From an uncultured Bacillaceae bacterium (GTDB taxonomy: Bacteria; Bacillota; Bacilli; Bacillales; Caldibacillaceae), in assembly GCA_937983015.1 (NCBI GenBank), contig CALKAK010000048.1, forward strand, positions 1 through 5,718: a stretch of DNA of 5,718 bases, read 5' to 3'. Below the pieces are notes generated by a model. The model did no database searches. It worked only from the letters and a program-made list of their open reading frames with translations, and had not been told where the DNA came from. Positions 1 through 4,110 of this stretch are shown piece by piece. The translations under genes were made by a program, and so were the position numbers. Numbering within the stretch: position 1 is the first letter of the stretch; each line of letters opens with the position of its first letter.

Positions 1-490
1 GCAAGAGCGGGTGATGGACGCTTTGCAAAAAGTAGGAATGGCCGATTTTGCCAATAAGGAGCCCCATCATCTTTCTGGAGGTCAAAAACAGCGGGTTGCC
101 ATTGCGAGTGTCCTGGCATTGAAACCGGAGATCATCATTTTAGATGAGGCGACCTCGATGCTTGACCCGCGGGGGAGAAATGAAGTCTTTGCGATCATCA
201 AACAACTCAGCCGGGATGAAAGGTTAACGATCGTATCAATCACGCACGATTTAGATGAAGCCATCATGGCAGATGAGATGATCGTGATGAACCGGGGCGA
301 AATTTATAAGCGAGGGACACCGTTAGAAGTTTTTTCCATGGATGAGGAGCTGATCAAACTCGGTTTGGATATTCCTTTTGTATATAAGTTAGGTAAAAAA
401 TTACGAGAACGGGGCGTTCCATTAGATGAGCATGTTTTAGTTGAGGATAGGCTGGTGGACGAGATATGCAAATACGTACAAGAAATTTAG
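1..490 (+). CDS. ecfA1: ECF transporter ATPase EcfA1 (CbiO-type), C-terminal part, cut by left edge
   Basis: The frame is open from base 2 and ends at TAG 488-490; about 163 codons are visible. This is the C-terminal part of an ABC ATPase: signature LSGGQ at bases 71-85, Walker B IIILDE at 131-148 with the catalytic glutamate, the D-loop (SMLDPRG) just after it, and the switch histidine (ITHD) at 245-247. Walker A and the Q-loop lie off the left edge. EcfA1 proteins are about 270-280 residues, so roughly 115-120 residues are missing. EcfA1 pairs with EcfA2 as a cytoplasmic heterodimer that hydrolyses ATP to drive vitamin or metal uptake through EcfT and an S component. Assignment as A1 rather than A2 rests on gene order and on the DEATSMLD sequence. 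Its last 25 bases overlap ecfA2, which points to coupled translation. GTG 11 and ATG 14 are internal codons, not starts. Confidence 0.93.
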   Translation, partial: QERVMDALQKVGMADFANKEPHHLSGGQKQRVAIASVLALKPEIIILDEATSMLDPRGRNEVFAIIKQLSRDERLTIVSITHDLDEAIMADEMIVMNRGEIYKRGTPLEVFSMDEELIKLGLDIPFVYKLGKKLRERGVPLDEHVLVEDRLVDEICKYVQEI

Positions 491-1344
491 AATATCGTTA
501 CAATATCAATACTCCTTTTGAACATTTGGCAATCTATGATATCAATATAGCGATTCCCGCCCGAAGTTATACGGCGATCATCGGTCACACGGGTTCGGGG
601 AAGTCTACATTGTTGCAACATTTCAACGCCTTGTTACAACCAACATCAGGTGAAATCCAGATCGGAGAGAGGACCATCAGGGCGGGTGTCAAGGAGAAAC
701 AATTAAAACCTGTTCGGAAGCGCGTAGGGATCGTCTTCCAATTTCCTGAGCAACAATTGTTCGAAGAAACGGTAGAAAAAGATATTTGTTTCGGTCCTTT
801 GAATTTTGGTGTGGATATAGAGGAAGCAAAAGCCAGAGCAAAAGAGGCTATTCAACTTGTGGGTTTACCCGATGATATTCTACAGCGCTCTCCTTTCGAG
901 CTGTCTGGCGGTCAAATGAGACGGGTCGCGATCGCTTGTGTGTTAGCGATGAAACCAGAGGTTCTCGTTTTGGATGAACCGACGGCAGGATTGGATCCGC
1001 GGGGAAGACGGGAAATCATGGACATGTTTTATAAGTTATATCAAGAACAGGACATCTCGATCATATTAGTTACCCATAGTATGGAAGATGCCGCCAGATA
1101 TGCCGATCACATCATCGTCATGCATAAAGGGACTATTTATAAGGAAGGAACACCGGAAGAAATTTTTGCTGCACCACAAGAATTGCTAGAGTTAGGTTTG
1201 GATGTGCCCCAAACGATTCGCTTTCAAATGAAATTGGAGGAAAGATTGCGGCAGTCAATCGGCGGCTTAAGCCTTTCAATGGATGATTTAGTGGAAAAGA
1301 TCATGGCCTTGATCGAGACCAGGAGGAAAAAAGATCATGAATAA
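466..1344 (+). CDS. ecfA2: ECF transporter ATPase EcfA2 (CbiO-type)
   Basis: A complete 292-residue ABC ATPase, close to the usual length of about 290. Visible motifs are Walker A GHTGSGKST at residues 40-48, Q-loop Gln92 (FQFPEQQLF), signature LSGGQ at 146-150, Walker B VLVLDEP at 166-172 with catalytic Glu171, D-loop GLD at 175-177, and switch His204 (VTHS). It forms the nucleotide-binding heterodimer with EcfA1 on the cytoplasmic face and transmits ATP hydrolysis to EcfT. The start is well constrained: an in-frame TAG at 448-450 leaves ATG 466 as the only upstream ATG, and the N-terminus (LEYRYNINTPFE) looks like the family. The Shine-Dalgarno is poor (GGTGG at 454-458), which fits translational coupling to ecfA1, whose end it overlaps by 25 bases. 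The 3' end overlaps ecfT by 8 bases. All catalytic residues are present. Confidence 0.96.
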   Translation: MQIRTRNLEYRYNINTPFEHLAIYDINIAIPARSYTAIIGHTGSGKSTLLQHFNALLQPTSGEIQIGERTIRAGVKEKQLKPVRKRVGIVFQFPEQQLFEETVEKDICFGPLNFGVDIEEAKARAKEAIQLVGLPDDILQRSPFELSGGQMRRVAIACVLAMKPEVLVLDEPTAGLDPRGRREIMDMFYKLYQEQDISIILVTHSMEDAARYADHIIVMHKGTIYKEGTPEEIFAAPQELLELGLDVPQTIRFQMKLEERLRQSIGGLSLSMDDLVEKIMALIETRRKKDHE

Positions 1345-2131
1345 AATCATTTTCGGTCGTTATATTCCTGTTGAATCTTTCCTTCACAAAATGGATCCGC
1401 GGGCAAAATTGATCATCACTATCTTATTCATAGCGGTCGTTTTTCTTGCCAACAATGGTATAACGTATGCACTTCTGGGGTTATTTACCTTGTTGACCAT
1501 TTTTTCTTCGAAGATCCCGTTCCGCTTTTTGCTCGGTGGCTTTAAATTATTGTTCTGGTTGATCATCATCACCTTTTTCCTACACATTTTTTTCACAAAA
1601 GGCGGAAACGTGATTGTTGAAATCGGGGCTTTCAAGGTGTATGAACATGGTTTGCGACAGGGGATTTTCATTTCCTTACGTTTTTTCTTTTTAATCATCA
1701 TGACGGGGTTATTGACATTGACCACAACCCCGATCGAGATTACGGATGGGATGGAGAGTTTGCTGAAGCCTTTGAAGAGATTTCGTTTTCCCGTTCATGA
1801 ATTCGCTTTAATGATGTCCATCGCCCTTCGTTTTATTCCAACTTTGATGGACGAAACCGATAAAATAATGAAAGCCCAGGTTGCCAGAGGAGTGGATTTT
1901 ACTCAAGGGTCATTGAAAGAACGGGCGCAGAGCTTTATCCCACTACTTATACCATTATTTATTAACTCTTTTAAGCGAGCTGAAGAACTGGCCATTGCTA
2001 TGGAAGCAAGGGGCTATCGCGGTGGTGAAGGTCGGACGAAATATCGCTTATTAAAATGGGGAATAAGAGATACCGCGGCATTTATTATTTTGTTAGTCCT
2101 CACAACAGCGTTAATCGTATTTCGCTCTTAG
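1337..2131 (+). CDS. ecfT: ECF transporter transmembrane coupling protein EcfT
   Basis: A 264-residue membrane protein, the usual size for EcfT. Hydrophobic segments lie near residues 25-56, 65-86, 110-130, 198-214 and 246-262. The family marker MDPRAKL is at residues 19-25. Two Ala-Arg-Gly coupling motifs, ARG at 183-185 (AQVARGVDF) and ARG at 224-226 (MEARGYRGG), lie on the cytoplasmic helices that sit in the grooves of the two ATPases. EcfT links the EcfA1-EcfA2 dimer to interchangeable S components for vitamins or metals. No S component is encoded here, so by family knowledge this is probably a shared group II module. The ATG at 1337 has AGGAGG at 1321-1326 with a 10-base spacer. The gene overlaps ecfA2 by 8 bases, supporting an operon ecfA1-ecfA2-ecfT-truA. 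Confidence 0.96.
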   Translation: MNKIIFGRYIPVESFLHKMDPRAKLIITILFIAVVFLANNGITYALLGLFTLLTIFSSKIPFRFLLGGFKLLFWLIIITFFLHIFFTKGGNVIVEIGAFKVYEHGLRQGIFISLRFFFLIIMTGLLTLTTTPIEITDGMESLLKPLKRFRFPVHEFALMMSIALRFIPTLMDETDKIMKAQVARGVDFTQGSLKERAQSFIPLLIPLFINSFKRAEELAIAMEARGYRGGEGRTKYRLLKWGIRDTAAFIILLVLTTALIVFRS

Positions 2132-2156
2132 CAATTATGGAAAAGGATGATGAACG

Positions 2157-2894
2157 ATGAAGCGGATCAAATGCACGGTATCTTATGATGGAACGAATTT
2201 TCAAGGGTTCCAGGTACAACCAGAAGGGCGAACGGTGCAAGGGGAAATCGAACACGTCCTGAAGAAAATGCATAAAGGGGAAAACATAAGGATCCATGCA
2301 TCAGGAAGGACCGATCGCGGTGTCCATGCAAAGGGGCAGGTCTTTCATTTTGATACTCCCCTTTCATTAACAGAAGAACAGTGGAAACGGGCACTGAATA
2401 GCCAGTTACCGCAGGATATTGTCATAAGAAGTACGGAATTCGTCAGCGAAGATTTTCATGCCCGCTTTTCCTGCGTCGCTAAAGAATATCGCTATATCAT
2501 CCTTTACCAGGAGGAAAGAGATCCCTTCCTTGTCAATTATACCCATCATCATCCCTATCCTCTCGATCTGCAAAAGATCGAAGAAGCGATGAAATATTTC
2601 CTCGGAACCCATGATTTCACAAGCTTCAGCTCGGCAAAAACGGAAATTCACGATCGTGTCCGCACGATCGATCTATTCCAGTTTCAACGGGAAAACAATA
2701 AGTTGATCTTCCGCATTCGCGGTGATGGGTTCCTCTACAATATGGTGAGAATTATAGTGGGAACCTTGCTGGATGTGGGATCCGGGAAGATCGAACCGGA
2801 AAAAATTCCCGAAATTTTTGCGGCGAAAGATCGAACCCGAGCGGGAAAAACCATCTCACCCAATGGTTTATATTTATGGAAAGTGTATTATTAA
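2157..2894 (+). CDS. truA: tRNA pseudouridine(38-40) synthase TruA
   Basis: A complete 245-residue protein, close to the roughly 247 residues of Bacillus TruA. TruA isomerises uridines 38, 39 and 40 in the anticodon stem-loop of many tRNAs in the cytoplasm, using no cofactor. The N-terminal YDGTNFQGFQ at residues 10-19 is typical. The catalytic aspartate is Asp53 within SGRTDRGVHA (49-58). Later family motifs include KEYRY and the C-terminal GDGFLYNMVRIIVGTLL stretch. The ATG at 2157 is preceded by AAAAGG at 2141-2146. ATGs at 2147 and 2150 are in another frame. It begins 25 bases after ecfT with no promoter or terminator between them, so it is probably the last gene of the ecf transcript. 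Nothing in the protein is odd. Confidence 0.96.
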   Translation: MKRIKCTVSYDGTNFQGFQVQPEGRTVQGEIEHVLKKMHKGENIRIHASGRTDRGVHAKGQVFHFDTPLSLTEEQWKRALNSQLPQDIVIRSTEFVSEDFHARFSCVAKEYRYIILYQEERDPFLVNYTHHHPYPLDLQKIEEAMKYFLGTHDFTSFSSAKTEIHDRVRTIDLFQFQRENNKLIFRIRGDGFLYNMVRIIVGTLLDVGSGKIEPEKIPEIFAAKDRTRAGKTISPNGLYLWKVYY

Positions 2895-2949
2895 GAGCTT
2901 TTTTAACTTAAAAAAAGTCGATTAAAACCGATGAAAAAAAGAATGGAAT

Positions 2950-2970
2950 TGTCAAATCTTTACCTTGACA
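2950..2970. repeat. 6-bp inverted repeat overlapping the rplM -35 box
   Basis: TGTCAA (2950-2955) and TTGACA (2965-2970) are perfect reverse complements separated by 9 bases. The right arm is itself the -35 hexamer of the rplM promoter. It could be an operator half-site pair or chance; a 6-bp match in AT-rich DNA is weak evidence. Confidence 0.3.
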
Positions 2971-2993
2971 CATGGATATGAAAAAGTTATGAT
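2965..2993 (+). promoter_or_regulatory. Sigma-A promoter of rplM-rpsI
   Basis: The -35 box TTGACA (2965-2970) is a perfect consensus match. The -10 box TATGAT (2988-2993) matches TATAAT at five of six positions, and the spacer is exactly 17 bases. Transcription should begin near 3000-3002, giving a leader of about 80 bases before rplM. A strong vegetative promoter fits ribosomal-protein genes and would uncouple rplM-rpsI from the upstream ecf-truA unit. The start point is inferred, not observed. Confidence 0.88.
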
Positions 2994-3000
2994 AGCATTT

Positions 3001-3081
3001 GGTACATTGCTTTTTCCACGATAAGCCCCGGAACTTATTGTGTTGAAAATAAACAATGATCGGAATTTAGGAGGCAATGAA
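3001..3081 (+). promoter_or_regulatory. rplM 5' leader with hairpin, L13-leader-like
   Basis: The leader contains a 9-bp stem, CACGATAAG (3017-3025) pairing with CTTATTGTG (3034-3042) with one G-U pair, closed by the 8-base loop CCCCGGAA (3026-3033). A second possible long-range pairing joins CATTGC (3005-3010) to GCAATG (3074-3079), which overlaps the last base of the Shine-Dalgarno and lies just before the start codon. TTCC (3014-3017) could also pair with GGAA (3062-3065) inside it, at the cost of the outermost hairpin pair. A conserved L13 leader is known upstream of rplM in Bacillus and relatives, thought to mediate feedback control by the ribosomal protein. Position and fold fit that family, but the match is from memory and is not computed. 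Confidence 0.7.
3069..3074 (+). promoter_or_regulatory. Ribosome binding site deciding the rplM start
   Basis: AGGAGG lies 7 bases before ATG 3082. It rules out the in-frame TTG at 3040, which lies inside the leader hairpin and has no Shine-Dalgarno, and disfavours ATG 3077, which is out of frame and only 2 bases away. Confidence 0.9.
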
Positions 3082-3519
3082 ATGCGTACGACTTATATGG
3101 CAAAGCCACATGAAATTGAACGTAAATGGTATGTCGTCGATGCTAGTGGTCAAACATTAGGCCGGCTTGCTAGCCAAGTGGCTGCAATCTTGCGCGGCAA
3201 ACATAAACCGATTTATACACCACATGTTGACACAGGTGATCATGTAATCATTATTAACGCTGAGAAAATTGAGTTGACCGGAAATAAATGGCAAGATAAA
3301 AAATACTACCGCCACAGCGGACATCCTGGTGGTTTGAAAGTTAGAACGGCACGTGAACTAAAAGAAAAACATCCGGAAAGATTACTGGAACTTGCTATCC
3401 GCGGTATGCTACCAAAAGGTCCGTTAGGTCGGAAAATGTTTAAGAAATTGCATGTTTATGCAGGTAGCGAACATCCACATCAAGCGCAAAAACCAGAAGT
3501 TTTAGAGTTGCGCGGCTAA
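3082..3519 (+). CDS. rplM: 50S ribosomal protein L13
   Basis: A 145-residue protein starting MRTTYMAKP, exactly the length of Bacillus L13. L13 (uL13) binds 23S rRNA early in assembly of the large subunit. Family sequence is continuous: ERKWYVVDA near residues 14-22, then LGRLAS, AAILRGKHKP, HVDTGDHVIIINAEKIELTG, YYRHSGHPGG, the RGMLPKGPLGRKMFKKL block in the C-terminal third, and the end KPEVLELRG. The start at ATG 3082 is chosen because of the AGGAGG site and family length; an upstream in-frame TTG at 3040 would add 14 residues unlike any L13. It has its own sigma-A promoter and a structured leader, so autogenous control is likely. It is followed after 21 bases by rpsI, the standard partner gene. 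Confidence 0.98.
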   Translation: MRTTYMAKPHEIERKWYVVDASGQTLGRLASQVAAILRGKHKPIYTPHVDTGDHVIIINAEKIELTGNKWQDKKYYRHSGHPGGLKVRTARELKEKHPERLLELAIRGMLPKGPLGRKMFKKLHVYAGSEHPHQAQKPEVLELRG

Positions 3520-3524
3520 TTTCA

Positions 3525-3531
3525 AAGGAGG
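3525..3531 (+). promoter_or_regulatory. Strong ribosome binding site of rpsI (supports TTG start)
   Basis: AAGGAGG is a full match to the anti-Shine-Dalgarno, with a 9-base spacer to TTG 3541. The strong site probably compensates for the non-ATG start codon and fixes it as the start. Confidence 0.9.
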
Positions 3532-3540
3532 GAAATCAAC

Positions 3541-3933
3541 TTGGCTAAAGTCCAATATTACGGAACAGGTCGTCGGAAAACATCGGTTGCACGAGTTCGT
3601 TTAGTACCAGGTGACGGAAAAATTATTATCAATAATCGCGATATTAATGAATATATTCCGACTGCTTCATTGCAAGAGATCATTAAGCAGCCTTTAGTAT
3701 TAACAGATAATGTTAATAACTATGACGTATTAGTAAATGTGAAAGGTGGCGGTTATTCCGGTCAAGCAGGAGCGATTCGTCACGGTATTGCCCGCGCATT
3801 GTTACAAGCAGATCCGGATTATCGCCCGGTATTGAAGCAAGCTGGCTTACTGACACGTGATGCACGGATGAAGGAACGGAAAAAATACGGTCTCAAGAAA
3901 GCCCGTCGTGCACCACAATTCTCCAAACGTTAA
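3541..3933 (+). CDS. rpsI: 30S ribosomal protein S9
   Basis: A 130-residue protein, exactly the length of Bacillus S9 (uS9). It sits in the head of the small subunit, and its C-terminal tail reaches the P-site tRNA. Visible family features are YYGTGRRKTSVARVRL at residues 6-21, NVKGGGYSGQAGAIRHGIARAL in the middle, LLTRDARMKERKKYGLKKARR, and the universally conserved C-terminal SKR. The start codon is TTG, decoded as Met and backed by a strong AAGGAGG site; the second codon gives the expected MAKVQYYG. It shares the promoter of rplM and is the last gene of that unit, ending 17 bases before an intrinsic terminator. Nothing in the protein departs from the family. Confidence 0.98.
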   Translation: MAKVQYYGTGRRKTSVARVRLVPGDGKIIINNRDINEYIPTASLQEIIKQPLVLTDNVNNYDVLVNVKGGGYSGQAGAIRHGIARALLQADPDYRPVLKQAGLLTRDARMKERKKYGLKKARRAPQFSKR

Positions 3934-3950
3934 TATGGCAATTTCCAAGG

Positions 3951-3983
3951 GACTCTTTTCACTTCGGTGGGAAGGGTCTTTTT
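3951..3983 (+). terminator. Intrinsic terminator of rplM-rpsI with UUCG tetraloop
   Basis: A 12-bp stem pairs GACTCTTTTCAC (3951-3962) with GTGGGAAGGGTC (3967-3978), using several G-U pairs. The loop is TTCG closed by C-G, the very stable cUUCGg tetraloop. It is followed by TTTTT (3979-3983), then A and TTTT. There is no T-run on the opposite strand, so it acts only rightward. It separates the ribosomal-protein unit from the downstream catalase gene. Confidence 0.93.
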
Positions 3984-3993
3984 ATTTTGCCTG

Positions 3994-4026
3994 CATCCTC
4001 ACCTGCTTGCCTAAAGATGAGGGATG
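3994..4026. repeat. Imperfect inverted repeat upstream of the catalase gene
   Basis: CATCCTCA (3994-4001) and TGAGGGATG (4018-4026) pair over 8 bp with one bulged G and a 16-base loop. No T-run follows on either strand, so it is not a terminator. It lies upstream of the promoter candidate at 4046-4078, so it may be a regulator-binding site or chance. I cannot match it to a known operator; it does not look like a PerR box. Confidence 0.3.
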
Positions 4027-4045
4027 AGAAATATGAACAAAATAT

Positions 4046-4078
4046 GATTATTCACCGTTCTTCCTCATAGTATATATT
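4046..4078 (+). promoter_or_regulatory. Candidate promoter of the catalase gene, sigma class unclear
   Basis: Two overlapping readings exist. As sigma-A: TTCACC (4051-4056), 16-base spacer, TATATT (4073-4078); both boxes are imperfect. As a mother-cell sigma-E-like site: GATTATT (4046-4052), 13-base spacer, CATAGTAT (4066-4073), against a remembered consensus of about KMATATT and CATACAAT. The CATAGTA part also resembles the -10 of sigma-G. No convincing sigma-B pair (GTTT then GGGTAT) was found, although katE of Bacillus subtilis is a sigma-B gene. The site would start transcription about 25-30 bases before the gene. Confidence 0.35.
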
Positions 4079-4110
4079 GGGCAAACAAACATCAAAGGGG
4101 TGTGGGATGC

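Noticed and set aside
2898..2917. AT-only palindrome (CTTTTTTAA / TTAAAAAAAG) after truA as a terminator
   Set aside because: The stem has almost no G-C pairs, the loop is tiny and no T-run follows on the plus strand. The ecf-truA transcript may end here weakly or read into rplM; this cannot be decided.
3056..3070. Four-codon mini-ORF (ATG 3056, TAG 3068) as a leader peptide
   Set aside because: It has no ribosome binding site and arises easily by chance in AT-rich DNA.
3040..3081. In-frame TTG at 3040 as an upstream start for rplM, adding 14 residues
   Set aside because: The TTG lies in the leader hairpin, has no Shine-Dalgarno, and the extension is unlike any L13. ATG 3082 has AGGAGG and gives the exact family length.
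4038..4052. PerR box upstream of the catalase gene
   Set aside because: The best alignment to TTATAATNATTATAA is only about 8 of 14 positions, poorly distributed between the two halves.
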